Shown here piece after piece: positions 20,803-32,459 of a stretch of DNA of 64,000 nucleotides. A program made the position numbers and the translations under genes. Source of the stretch: Zarea fungicola (lineage: Eukaryota; Ascomycota; Sordariomycetes; Hypocreales; Cordycipitaceae); NCBI GenBank assembly GCA_900169235.1, contig FWCC01000138.1, positions 1-64,000 of the forward strand, in the 5' to 3' direction. Under the pieces are notes generated by a model. The model did no database searches. It was given only the letters and a program-made list of their open reading frames with translations, and was not told the origin of the DNA. The first letter of the stretch is position 1; every line of letters begins with the position of its first letter.

Positions 20803-21827
20803 ATGCTGTAAAGGCAAGGTGCATCTAAGACTAAATTATAACGTAAACTTAGTCAATCTAAGTTGAATGCGAAAAAAAAACGATACAAGGGAACACGAGG
20901 ATGCGGCCGTCACAACCAGGGAAGAATCGCTACTAAGTTTACCAGTATTATCAGAGGCATTGGCGTACCCCCGTGGGATTTGTGTGCTGGTTCAGCTTCT
21001 CTATGGCCTCAGCTGTGGTGAGCTCTTCCAGCGTCGTAATCGTGGGCTAGACTCTCTTGGCTGAAAGGGGCGTGAATACTTTCGGTCAGGATTTGGCAGG
21101 CTTAAGCTTAAATTTGAAGCTTAAAAACAGGCTCCGAGCCTGCCTTCCTGTGAAGGAGCGCATTGCTTGGCTTCGCCATGATGCGGGGGTCTAATAGGCT
21201 TGCGAAGATCAGCAAAAAGCGTTATTATAACTCAGCTTTCGGGTTTTGTCGCCTTTTGAAGGGAGCGCACTTAGTTGGATTTGATGCCGTTCTCCCGCCA
21301 AGGCGCCTCTCCAGAAGCAGGATCGCCAGGGTCGCTAACCAACGCAGCGAATTGTTGGCTGCATTCTTGGCATTGCGGCGATGCCCTGATAGAGTAAGAT
21401 TTGATCATTTGGCTACGCAGCGCAATATACATATTATCAATTGAAAATGTAAACGAGGGCTGAAAATGCTCTCCGCCTTTGGTACCTTTCCCGTCGTGTC
21501 ATCCAGCCGTTTCGCATGTCCAACAGGTTCCAAGTCTAAGGAACAGTAAGCACCCACCTTGGCAGAAGAAAACTCTGGCAAATTGGGTCAAACAAGCTTC
21601 TGGATGAGTTTACAGCTGGAGGCCGCACCGAGCTTTAATGTAACCAAAAATGAAGCCTCTCCAAACAGCTCAGTACCGTAAATTCGGACTCGTGCCAAGA
21701 CTATCATGTATAAGAAGCCTGGCCCGAAGCCGAGAGAACGAGAGAATCGACATCAGCGCTCAGTAGCATACTATTCGCATACAATATTATTCCGAAAAAA
21801 AAAAAGCTAAAGCTATCAAGAATCGCC
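20803..21827. other. Intergenic, nothing recognised
   Basis: About 1 kb. A 93-residue plus-strand frame at 21163-21444 lacks any motif. Promoter of the four-exon secreted protein lies at the right end. Confidence 0.5.
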
Positions 21828-22772
21828 ATGAAGTCGACAACCCTGATGGCCGTAGCCCTGGCGGCTATTCCTGTGAGCTTTCTCGCCTTCACGACACTAC
21901 TCACCATGAAGTAGCCACTAATCCGCTCATGAATACAGATCATAGCAGCAGCTCCTAAGAGCCATGAGGCATTACAAGCCCGCAATACGTACGACACAGC
22001 CATGGAAATGGCGCCGTCAATGACATTCACTGGCCCGCTTCAGGTTGGCGGGCCAAATGTAACGCTCACTGGCACGGCCGAATCCATCTACCACAAAATC
22101 GTCGAATTGAACCCATCATATGATGCGTGGCAGTTCCCAGAATACAGAAGCAAAATGGCCGCGCTTGGACTGACACAAGATACTCTCGGCGCTGTGCCAG
22201 TCAAACGGCATGGTCAGCTGGAGAAGCGCGGAGGGGTGAGTTTGTCATTGCACAAAAGGGCGCGAAAAACGGCGTATGAACACATGCTAACACAGTCCAT
22301 ACACAGTCTACTTGCGATCCAAATGGGGAGCAGGTGGACAATTGGGTCACCCAATGTACTGAGGGAGTCGGCTACCTGGGCCGCCTCAACGGATACTGTG
22401 GTGCGCCGAGAGGCTGGGGTGGCTGCTCTCGCGTCAGCTGCTCGCATAGCTGCGGCATATTTCTCTGCAACGATGTATGTTTCTCAAATTTTTCTTCTGT
22501 TTTTTTGTTGGGGGGGGGGGGGGNNGGGGGGGGGGGGGGGGGCTCTACACTATATTTCTACTGCGGCGTAATTTTCTTCTGACAGTGCTGTTCTATTCCA
22601 GAATCCCTACCCGATTGACGTTTGGTGTGGCAACTTGGTTGGCGACTTTTACGACATTGCTGCAGAATGCGGTGAGGAATGGTATGAGGGCTTGGTTATT
22701 TCGCTCAAGGGACAAATCTTCCGCGACGGACCTCCCGCATGGAACACAATTGTCAAGCGCCAGAGTTGTTAG
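21828..22772 (+). CDS. Secreted cysteine-rich protein, four exons
   Basis: Exons 21828-21872, 21939-22235, 22307-22474 and 22602-22772 join in frame to 226 residues. Exon 1 plus the start of exon 2 encode a signal peptide (MKSTTLMAVALAAIP, then IIAAAP). A propeptide-like region ends at LEKRGG, a possible Kex2 site. The mature part has a regular cysteine pattern: STCDPNGEQVDNWVTQC, GYCGAP, GGCSRVSCSHSC, FLCND, VWCGN, AECG and a final SC. The CSR(V/I)SCS.....W/FLCND core recurs in a widespread family of small secreted fungal proteins of unknown function. Intron 2 has two nearby acceptors; only the second (after ACACAG at 22306) keeps the cysteine frame. Intron 3 contains a poly-G tract with an assembly gap. 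The name of the family is not certain to me. Confidence 0.85.
22510..22542. repeat. Poly-G tract with assembly gap in intron 3
   Basis: About 31 G residues flank two undetermined bases at 22524-22525. The tract lies wholly inside the third intron (22475-22601) of the secreted-protein gene; its true length is unknown. Confidence 0.9.
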
Positions 22773-23298
22773 TGGTGGCTTCGAAGCTACCATTATCAAT
22801 GCCCAATGAGTCGATGCTCCTTAATAGAGATATGGTTTCAAAACTGGGCTAGCTTTTCTTTGAACAAATTAATTGGGCTACTTTGTGGCTATTCTGGATG
22901 CACCATGTTTCATTCTATCAAGATTTTGGTTTGTACAAACTCTGGTCCATTTTTGCAAACCATGTCATAACATCATAATTTAAAACAAAACAAAAAATCT
23001 CTTATTGGCCTTTTTCCTGACCCATTATTGCGAAGGCTGCGTCTGGCCCCGCAAAGATGCTCATAAGAGATCCCCGCTCAGCTTTCTTGCACGCCATATC
23101 GAGCGATAGTTGGTCTGGTTCAAGAAATGAGCAGCATTCTGTAGAAGAATCCAGTGGATTCAGATCACTTCCTGAATGGTGCTGTAATTTTATCGGATCC
23201 TGTGCTGATGGGGATATTGAAGTGGTTGGCGATAGAACGTGGTTGGACTCGTACCCTAAAAACCAGTGTCAGCCAAACTCTAGTTGTAGGTGAGTCTA
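22773..23298. other. Intergenic between convergent genes
   Basis: A 526-bp A/T-rich region between the ends of the secreted-protein gene and the Myb gene. No gene seen. Confidence 0.55.
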
Positions 23299-24440
23299 CT
23301 AGATTGACATACCGTAATCTGCTTCAAGAGGCTCCGTGCAGAGTGCCCAAGGATCGCCCAGAAGATGGAAGGGGTCCCCGTCAGCCATGGACATGCTTGG
23401 TTCACTGGATAGAAACTGTTCATCGTTTGGCAGTTCCATATCTTTTTGCCATAATTGAGGATATGTAGACAAGTCTGCGAAATCGAGGTGGCCGCTCAAT
23501 CCACAGTTTGAATCCATTAGTTTAGACCAATCGATCGCCATGTCTAGGTCTGCGGATGTTACGCTTCCCATTATAGAAGCGCCAGTAGTCAGTCCACCCA
23601 TCTCGTCATCCAGAAGATCTGAGCCGCTGAGCTCATAGCTGCCATTGTCGGAAGAGTCTTCACCAATAATGCCGTCGTAATCTGGATATGGAGAGCTGGA
23701 GTGAGTCGGTGAACTTTGATTCGAATTTGTCTTTGATGCCGGAACGCTTTTGCAAGGTGATTGCCCCGCAAGTGGTAGTAGACTGGGAGATGTCCGTCGC
23801 CGCTTTCTCTTATTCTCGTTCTTTAAGCGCAAAGTCGAATATCGGTTTTTAAGAGCCAGTGTTGTCCTTCGTGGAAGGTGAAAAGTTGAAATTGTGGTCC
23901 AGTTGGTGCCGTGCGCTCGCACCTCTAGAATAAGCTGATCGTCCTGTTTTGCGGTGTCAGTGTCTGGCCTACGGGGTGTGCCCTGGCTTGGCAGGCATAC
24001 CTCTGTGGATGTCCAGTCGCAGTGGTTAATCTCTGGATCGAGCACTTGCGTCCAATGGCTGGAGCATTGGTCTGGCGTTCTTGAGCCGACATGTTGTGCC
24101 ACCACGCGCCAGTTTGTGCCCAAGTTGCTGACAGCCTGGATCAATTTGGCGTCTTCCTCCTGTGACCACAGGCCTTTCGCTGTGCCGTCTGCTAGGCTGT
24201 TCCACCACCGCCGACGGCAATCTTTATTTGAGCGCCCAGGAATTTCTTTCGCCAGCTCACGCCAGAGCAGCGGGCGGGATTCTGCTTGTGCTAGGTTATA
24301 TCAATGTGAGCACTACATGGTTACACTCAAATTAATCTGAAGCTGCGCGAGAAGGTCCATTGCATACCGGCATTGACAACAGCGCGCAGTACTGCATCCT
24401 CTTCCGCAGTCCACTTTCTTCTTGCGCGACCCACCATCAT
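23299..24440 (-). CDS. Three-repeat Myb DNA-binding regulator
   Basis: Exons 24368-24440, 24001-24290 and 23299-23943 give 335 residues. Repeat 1 (about 8-58) reads RKWTAEEDAVL to RSNKDCRRRWWNSL. Repeat 2 (about 63-112) reads GLWSQEEDAKLIQAV to RTPDQCSSHWTQVL. Repeat 3 (about 118-165) reads DWTSTE joined to DDQLILEVRAHGTNW and ending ALKNRYSTLRLK. The second intron (23944-24000, 57 bp, donor GTATGC, branch ACTGAC, acceptor ACAG) is a multiple of three without stops; unspliced it would insert 19 residues into the first helix of repeat 3. A basic tail (KRKRRR) and a Ser/acidic, presumably activating, C-terminus follow. It is a nuclear regulator; targets are unknown. The start may be either of two adjacent ATGs (24440, 24437). 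Confidence 0.9.
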
Positions 24441-25756
24441 TGATGGATGTCTCTATGTATGTGTCTGGGTAATGTTACAAGACTTGGACAGTAGCGTGAT
24501 GAAGCTCTGGTGAGCACAATGGCTATGAAGTTGAAAAGTTGAGACTCGTACTGACGAGAAAAAAAGGTTGGCTGATCTTTGGAAGGGGGTTTCGGAGGCT
24601 TTCCCACCCCATAGCTGCGACAGGCCTTTGTCATTCAGATTAAGGTACAGAGGCGGGCCAAACATGCCCGATCTGACGCCTCTTACTGAGTTGTTCAGCC
24701 GCCCGCACCCCTCCATCTGCAAAATGAACGACAGCCAATTGCGACATGGTTCATTAAGGATGGGCCTTGTCGTTATCGCCCTGTCATGTTGTGCGAAAGC
24801 CGAAAAGCAGAAACAGTTTGTTCTCCAGCTTGCAGAACTAAGTAATTTTGACCGGGCAGATCTAGTTTAGACGCAGCATTTTCGTTCTATCAAATACATC
24901 AATAATCTGGGTCCGTCCGTCAGTGACAGAGCAGGTGCAGCTCAACAGTCTAGCCGGTTGTCGTCAATTGTCAAAAAGTGTGTCTACTTTACACTTGTTT
25001 AAACACCGCGGTATTTCGGCAGGGAGCGGCCCACTGCTGAGCCCTACTAACTATTACTCTCGCCGATGGGTGGCTCGACTGGTAACTAGCAATAAGTAAA
25101 ACCCTCCGGCAGTCGCTCGGAGGGTTCTCAAATAACGAAACATCGCAGTGAATATGCCCTCATTCGTGGTGGCGCGAATATACTCCCAAGACATTTTATT
25201 CTTCAACCCACGCCGCTGACGTTTTCTGCAGCTGTGGCTTCAACCTCGCTAAAAGACGATGGAGGGATTTTAAAGTGTGCCAAAGTTGAGCGGCAGCCAA
25301 CTGTCTGGTGTAGCAAGCCACTATTACTTCTACAAACGCCTTTCTAACTAGACTCGACGCAATCCCGATGCCAACCCGTGGGGTAACCGTCAGCCACCAA
25401 AGATTACTTATGGCAGCATGAGAGTAACGTCGTTGTTGCCGGCACACTTCATTTCTGGCAAGATGACACTGAGAGAATAAACCGGTTTTGTGCCTCTTAG
25501 TTTCACATGTAGCTCATCTAGACAAAGGCAGTAGTAGAACGCACTCAATTTTCTGCTACAGTTGATGTTTCTGGTACAGCTTTGCCACGAAGACATATGT
25601 CATTCGACTCGCGCAAGAAGATTGTATATTTCTTGTACGACCTGGGTATTGATATCGCCATTCATTTTAGATATGCCGAAAGTCAATTTGGGTATTTCTG
25701 GTAAACCTTAATGATCCACTCTATTTAAGCCGTAACGCCTCTTCATGCAGCGATGG
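24441..25756. other. Intergenic, nothing recognised
   Basis: About 1.3 kb between the Myb start and the MFS transporter end. Short frames, including one at 24568-24870, have no recognisable motif. Confidence 0.5.
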
Positions 25757-27409
25757 TCATTGCTTGTTTCCCCGACCCCGCCGTTCGTCATCATTTTTTC
25801 GCAGCCTGTCGTTTAAATAAAAATACCAGGCGGTAGCGAGACCCAAGCCGGCAAGGCCAATGCCGGTGTAAAGACCACCCCGAAACCCTCGCAGGCGGTC
25901 ATCGACGGAGTTGCCCGATCCCCGGACCTTGACTTCCACGGTGCCGGCAAGTCCAACACCTAATGCAATACCATAATTCACGACGGTATTGACAAGACTG
26001 GCGCCTATGCCCTGATGTTCCTTTGCGACGGCATTGGAAAGCGTCAACGTGGCGGCCGGAAAGCTCATGTCCATGCCGAAAGGCATCACGATCATGGACA
26101 CAAAAATTTGGCCCCAGTAAACCTGATGCGTAGGCGCAAGGCCAGTCAATATTGCACCGGCAGTAAATGCGGTGAGTGCCATCACCATAACTACTGGCGG
26201 TCGCACTTGGAGCGGACCCAACAGCTTACCAGTGATCAGTGCCGCCATTCCCCCGGCGCAGATGACAGGCGCAAAGTACGTGGCTGAGAGCAGCGGAGAC
26301 AGATCACGGACGTCTTCAAATATTTGGACGAGATACAGCGTCCAGACGCCAAATGTGGCCCAGCCGCACGCGAGAGCAGCCAGGACAAAGCAAATATCCG
26401 GCTTGAAGGCGTCGAATGGCAGCAATGGATGAACGCTCATCTTCATTTCAACGTACGCAAATATACCGAACAACAGCAGCCCGAGAACAAGCGGCACGAT
26501 GACGGTTGGCGTATTCCAGCCGCTGATGGGTGCCTGTGTCCAGGCAAAGTTGAAGAGCACCAAGGCTATGACCCCAACAACAGCGGCGGGTGCATCGAGA
26601 GCCGCCATCCATTCCTGCCACGAGCGAGGCTCTGCTTCCTGTCGAGGTGATTCGGGAATGATGAAGAAGGCGGCCACGGCGAGAAGGGCTAGCCAAATCG
26701 ACATGGCCCACAGCGCCCACGGCCACCATGCCATGGTAAAGAGGGAAGCAAAGACGCCGCCGCAGAAACCCCCCATCGGTGCCACCGCACCAAAGCAGGC
26801 AAATACCATGGCTTTACGATGACCCGGAGGGTAGGCCGACCCAAAGATGGCCAGCGCATTGGGCAGACAAAGCGCCGGGCCGATGCCCTGGAGCACGCGC
26901 GCGAAGACGGCCAGAGTAAAGTCGGAATAAACGCTGAGCCCGGATACGAGCGACCAGAGCGAGAACCAGACGAATCCCAGGATGAATATTTTCTTATAGC
27001 CAAAAATATCACCGAGCCGTCCGGAAATCAGAATAAAGGTGCCGACCGTCAAGGAATAGCCAGCCACAAGCCACGCTAGCTGCCCAGGATCTGTAACGCC
27101 GAAGCTACTACCGATTTTTCGCAAAAGGACCAAGGTGCCCATGTAGGCGGCTTCTATTAAACATAAAAGAGCAGTGGTTCGTCAGATGAGTCCATGGGCG
27201 ACAAGGTGTACTGGCTGGCACTTACGAGTACAAAATTGAGCCATGCAGACAATCCCGACGAAGAGGGCTTCCCTCGTTCTTGACATGGAGGAGGACAGCC
27301 ATACTGAATGCGCAATCGATGAGACTTTGGTCGCAGAATCGTCGGTATTGGCATTTTGTGCGTCAAGCTCCGAAGGAGAAATAGCAAAGCTGTTGTTATG
27401 TGCGGCCAT
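25757..27409 (-). CDS. MFS drug-efflux-type transporter
   Basis: Exons 27226-27409 and 25757-27153 with a 72-bp intron (donor GTAAGT, acceptor TTAATAG) give 526 residues. The first exon encodes a polar N-terminus and the first helix (EALFVGIVCMAQFCTQA). Motif A is LGDIFGYKK (GxLaDrxGrkx type), and motif C-like glycine/proline segments follow (FACFGAVAPMGGFCGGVF). The length and the ISGRLGDIFG and LVNTVVNYGIALGVGLAGTVE segments fit the 14-helix DHA2 group, which exports drugs or metabolites by proton antiport at the plasma membrane. The C-terminus is short and basic. No biosynthetic partner lies adjacent, so the substrate cannot be guessed. Confidence 0.92.
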
Positions 27410-29438
27410 GCTGTCCGACTGTGATACCTACGGCCATTCCCACTCTCCTTGCTGGAGGAGAGCTGGCACCCTTTTTAGAGGATTTAGATGAGCGGGCGGC
27501 TGCCTTGATTATTTCTTCGAATTAGTTAGAAGGAGACACTGTGGGTCGAGTACTTGATATGTAACATTTTATCAATCATCGGCGGTCCGTTGTTCGGAAA
27601 TTCCGTCGCCCCCATTTGCAAGTCCACTAGGTGGGCTGCAAGTTCCCACCTGAGCTAGCATCGTTAAATTTATCATGGTCAAGTTGGCTAAAGAATAACA
27701 CATCATCTGTCAGGGCGGACCATGACCCAGGCAGCACGGTAAGGGGAACTATTAGTGGGTTGCAATTGGCGGCGGGCGGTGGTGAGCTTAGTTAACCATG
27801 ACAAATTGTTGAAGGTGGTTTGTCTGTTCTTCTGAGGACCACAGAGTTTGTTACTGGTACTGCGGAGTACTACAGCTGAGCGCAATGTAACCCTGAAGGA
27901 TCGCCAGCTCGCCAACTACTTTAAAACCAACGGCGCTGATATATGATTGGCAGCAGTGTTGTGAATGAAACGACGAAATTGTCACCGATAAGCAGCAAAT
28001 TTAGTACGGCAACAGATGTGGAAATCCGTATGGGAGGAAGGTCAAACGAATGCTTGTGGAACTGAGGCGTAGCTATCGGAAGTGTATCGGGAGTGTATCG
28101 GAATTGTAGGCTGAGCAGCAATAATGCCGCTGACGAAATTGTATGCCCTTGTAGGCCAACCTGATTCGCTCGCAAAACACACCTGCAAGACACGGTGGGT
28201 AGGCCCGTGGTGGCGCCATAGCAGCTAATCCCGAGTGAGTCGTTCAATGTACTACTGTAAATAGATTCCGTGAAACAGCTTAGATAAACGCTGCCTATTG
28301 TTTCTAGAACCATAACTGCAGTCTTTGAACGGAACTCAGGCTCAAGTTACGTGTGTCAATCACAGCTCTCTACCAACAAGGCGGCGACTGATGGAAGCTA
28401 ATTTGCCTTGACTTAGCTGGTTTTCTCAGCGCGTTGCATCAAGAGATCCAAAGCAAAGCCAGTAGCACGAAGCTGACATATCAAGCGTTGTATCTCGGAA
28501 ATAACGTCCACAAATGTTATAAGGAGCGTGTTCAATATTTTTTAATTTTTTTACTCTTATTTGTTTTGCATGGTTGCTGCATCTGTCGCGTGGCTGGCAT
28601 TGGTGTCGTCACTCTGCGCACTTTCTTCCCAAGGGGAGGCTCCGCGATTGATCCGCACAAGACATAACCATTTTCCGACTCAAGGTCCCTGCCGGCAGTA
28701 GGCATGTGATTGAAATCAAACTCGCAGATACTAGTTTTCTTGCATTCTCCCATAATAATGGCACAGTAACAAGACGATGATGAATTTAGGTGACCGCTAA
28801 GGCAGTCCGCCGGCCATAGCCCGCTATTATGGCTCTAATCTCGTTACTGCGTCAGATACTGCAGAGCAGACCGTAATGCAGAGCCATTCAACAGAGCGAT
28901 GGAGTAGCGTGTTGGTTTTGGTGTTGAATCGGGTGAAACGGCACCTTTTATCCGACTCCGCTCTGCCCAGGGCAGTTGAGGGGTTCCCCAACCTTTGTGC
29001 GTCAGCTCAGGCAAGGCCGGCTGCTACAACAAAGGCAAATTATGGGCCAAGCCATGAGAAGCCGAGGGAGAATACCAGCGGAATGCGGGGTTGCACCACC
29101 CGGTCGGGCAAGACAGCCCTTACCCAGAGGGCTAGAGGGCTGGCTGCCTATTACGATTCAGCGCTTGGCGAGGATTGGGTGGTTAGGTAGTTTTCATGTG
29201 ATGGCCTGGCCGCTGTCCTTACCGAGAAGGGAATTGCTTCTGAAGGGATGGGCTGTAAGTGGGGTGGCACACAACACGGACGAAATACCAAGGGAGCCGT
29301 TGAGTCTATAAAGTTTCGTTCTGGCGCTTTTTTTTAACTCTGTTTTATTCTTTGCAAAGTTTACATCGGAACAGTCAACGCCGTGAGCCAAACAATAGAA
29401 ACAAGCCTCAAGCTGTCACCAGCGCAGTCTTGACTAAA
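27410..29438. other. Intergenic, nothing recognised
   Basis: About 2 kb between divergently oriented genes. No coding frame with a recognisable motif; the last few hundred bases are the probable promoter of the fatty acid hydroxylase family gene. Confidence 0.5.
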
Positions 29439-30488
29439 ATGGCGACCACACAACGTAACCCAAAAGACTCGATGAAGTCTACATGGCGAACCGCCGACCG
29501 GAGCGACTGGACTGTGTTTCATTGGTTTTACGAGCTGTTTGACATTCACCTCGTTGATCTCGGTAGACAAGTCCCAGTTCACGAAAAGAACGACAAGATG
29601 CCTTACGTGCCAGAGTTGACCATGCACAGATGGATTCTGACGCATGCCGCCATCCCTGTTGCCATTCAACAACTCTACTTTATGTACATGGGCCACAGCA
29701 TGAATCCGTTCCTGACCTTTGCACTCTACTCGGCAGCGTTCAAGTTTAACGCCATCCGCCAGCTCAAAGGCATGCGCACCATGGGTCACTTGGTCGGGTT
29801 CCTCGACGGCGACGAGCACGATCGCGATGGCATTCCCGACGTGGGCGTCTTCAAAGTCTTCCTGTCTCTCATCTACACATCCCTGTCGCGGCCTCTGTTC
29901 ACGGTGCTGCTGAGCTACCGCGTCGCCGTCGCGCCGGCGGACGTCAACTGGCTCTGGCTGCCCGTCGAGATTGGGCTCTACGGCATCATCCTCGACTTTT
30001 GGTTCTACTGGTACCACCGCCTCATGCACGACGTCTCGTTCCTGTGGAAGTATCACCGCACGCACCACCTGACCAAACACCCGAACCCACTCCTGACGCT
30101 GTACGCCGACACGGAGCAGGAAATTTTCGACATTGCGGGGATCCCTATCATGACGTGGGCCACGATGAAGCTCATGGGATTCCCCATGAGCTTCTATGAG
30201 TGGTGGTTCTGCCACCAGTATGTCGTCTTTGCGGAGCTGGCGGGCCACAGCGGCCTTCGTCTCCTGGCCAATCCGCCGAGCACCGCGACGTGGTTTCTGA
30301 AAATGGTGGGCGCGGAGCTCGTTATTGAGGACCATGACTTGCATCATCGAAAGGGCTGGAAGAAGAGTGGCAACTATGGCAAGCAGACGCGGCTCTGGGA
30401 TGTCGTCTTTGGTACGTGCAAGGATCGCATCGAGACGCATCCTGAAAGAATCGACTGGGATACTGCCATTGCTATGCCCTGGATCTGA
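29439..30488 (+). CDS. Fatty acid hydroxylase/sterol desaturase family enzyme
   Basis: The protein has 349 residues from the ATG at 29439 and no intron. The three histidine clusters of the di-iron membrane hydroxylase superfamily are intact: HRLMH, HRTHH and HDLHH, each between or after hydrophobic segments (LPVEIGLYGIILDFWFYWY before the first, HQYVVFAELAGHSG before the third). Such enzymes oxidise lipid or sterol chains at the ER membrane with cytochrome b5 or a reductase. It is not a clear ERG3 or ERG25; the acidic DGDEHDRDGIPD loop before the first cluster is unusual. It ends 448 bases from the convergent transporter gene. A long open frame on the opposite strand over the same region is a shadow. 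Confidence 0.9.
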   Translation: MATTQRNPKDSMKSTWRTADRSDWTVFHWFYELFDIHLVDLGRQVPVHEKNDKMPYVPELTMHRWILTHAAIPVAIQQLYFMYMGHSMNPFLTFALYSAAFKFNAIRQLKGMRTMGHLVGFLDGDEHDRDGIPDVGVFKVFLSLIYTSLSRPLFTVLLSYRVAVAPADVNWLWLPVEIGLYGIILDFWFYWYHRLMHDVSFLWKYHRTHHLTKHPNPLLTLYADTEQEIFDIAGIPIMTWATMKLMGFPMSFYEWWFCHQYVVFAELAGHSGLRLLANPPSTATWFLKMVGAELVIEDHDLHHRKGWKKSGNYGKQTRLWDVVFGTCKDRIETHPERIDWDTAIAMPWI

Positions 30489-30936
30489 GACAGTTTGAAA
30501 CAAAAAGAATGAAAGTAGCGATGGATACCGCACCGACTTGGATTTTTCCTTATTTTCTCCTGTTCTTTTTTTCGTTTCAGGAATGGCGCCCATAGAAAGA
30601 ATACAACGAGGCTGCCGTCTTGACTTTGGACATAACAATACCATTCAAGTTATACCCTAGAATACAGATTTATTAAATTTTAACGCGAAACTTTTCTCAT
30701 CTTCACATGCAGCATCACCGTGATTCATTCACATCTACCAACCGTCCTGCGTGCAAGCATGACAAAACTCGCATCGTTCCCATTTTTATATACAACAGTT
30801 TGCCGCTCCAATCCCTACCATTCTAATAACCATTTTTAGCACGTACTTTTACGACTTGATAGTAATACAAAATCTGACCAGATGAAACTGCTGGGTATGT
30901 ACCAGGGCCAGAAGAGGAAACCTCCGGAAGTGTCCT

Positions 30937-32459
30937 TCACAGCGGGCCGTGCATTCCGAACCACAGTAAACACAGCGCAAAAATACCCGCAGCGAGTACG
31001 GCATAGCGCAATCGCTCAGGGTGGTTTTGTCTGATGCTGTTAAACCTTAGCGCCGCGTCTTTTGTGATGGACTGCAGGGCCTCGCCGCCGAGTTTGTAGT
31101 AGACTAATCCACCAAGCGCGATGGAATAGCCAAAGAACTGTTGACCAGTGACGGGGTCCCTGAAGAGCACCATGGACGCGACGACCAAGAGGATGTCTTT
31201 TAGAATACCCGACATGGTGAGCACAACGGCAGACGTCTTTCCGATCTGAACCAGAGTTAGGGCGCGCATTGCACGGATAAATTGGTTGTATGGGAGGGAA
31301 CGTACCAGGAGCACAGTGGAGACGTTGAGCAAAAACGCAACGATGCCGTTGCAAATAAATAAAGGAATGCCGACATTGGCAAAGTCAGAGAGCTTCATGT
31401 TCGGGACCTCGACGACGGCCATCAAGGCGCCATTTATTACGGCACAAGCGGGCGCGTAGTAATACAGAGAGACCATGGGGTCCATCTTGAGCTCCGGGGA
31501 GCTGAGAAGTCGCTGGACCATGACAAGGCGAAGAGCTTCGAATATGATGCCACAGGCTTGAACTGCAGGGATAGTGTTGGTCGTGATTTCGTTGTCTTGG
31601 CATGTGTTTGGGTGCCGGGCCACTTACAGATGAATCCGAGGAGATGAAATTTAATCTCGCCAAATGAGGCAACGAGAACGCCAAAGACAATGAAGGACAC
31701 GTTTCCGAGAACCTTGAGATTCGGCGGCACAATTTTGAACGCCCATGTGGCCAACAGTGTTACGACTGCGTTTGATGCCTGGAGGATTTGATGAGCGATG
31801 GAGGACACCAGCAACGTCGAAATGCGTCATACCTTGAGCATCTGAATAAAGGAGACACTGAGATGCAGGTAGGCAAGGTTGCCACCGATTAAACTCAGGC
31901 TGAACAGAATGACAATTGGAAGAATGGTCTTCTTGTACAAGTCCAGAGTCATGGGGACCTTGTGCCTTGAGTCCAACAGATTGGTATGTCGAGCCATGAG
32001 CTGGGTCATTCCAGCAGCAAATGTCATGTGCCATGTTGTCAGAAATAAAGCTACGTGCAACTGGTCAGTGCGATTGTTTAAGAGAGCTCTCTGCGAGCGG
32101 GCAATTCACTAACGGAAATCTACAGGGGAAGTCAGTAAGAGGTGACAATGAAATGTTCGTTTCAGCCAGTTCACTTACGAAATTTTGCACTTGCGAGGAC
32201 CCATTTGTTGAATAAAATGACGCCTGAGCTTGTTGAGATCCAGAACCTAGTCGAACAGTGAGCAGACGCTCGAACCCATGACAGCTCATTTTTTGCCACG
32301 TTTTACTCACGCAATGTAAAATGCGGGATGCAATTCAGACGCAAACGCCTTTGGACTGGAAGATACTGATGGCTGCGGCGGCACATCCTGTACAGTGTCA
32401 GACTTCTTGAGGCCAGCCTCGAGATCAGCCTGCTCAGCGACTGCCTTGGATTCCGTCAT
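30937..32459 (-). CDS. TPT/nucleotide-sugar-type transporter (DMT superfamily)
   Basis: Six exons (32311-32459, 32179-32246, 31833-32050, 31628-31778, 31306-31562, 30937-31245) give 383 residues. An acidic cytosolic N-terminus (MTESKAVAEQADLEAGLKK) is followed by the first helix with ILFNKWVL, the TPT hallmark. Then come LTTWHMTFAAGMTQ, SVSFIQMLKASNAVVTLLATW, GEIKFHLLGFIFQACGI, EALRLVMVQRLL and IGKTSAVVLTMSGILKDILL. All are segments of fungal Golgi/ER sugar-phosphate or nucleotide-sugar transporters. The fifth intron (31246-31305, 60 bp, branch CTAAC) is in frame without stops; leaving it in would disrupt the conserved VLLIGKTS segment by 20 residues. The substrate cannot be told from sequence. 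It is a ten-helix membrane protein with a final helix near the C-terminus. Confidence 0.92.

Noticed and set aside
22307..22571. Open frames reading through the poly-G tract into glycine runs
   Set aside because: The tract lies in an intron; the cysteine-rich protein is coherent only when it is spliced out.
29361..30644. 427-residue minus-strand open frame
   Set aside because: It is the antisense shadow of the fatty acid hydroxylase gene, whose three histidine clusters are on the plus strand; the antisense product has no motif.
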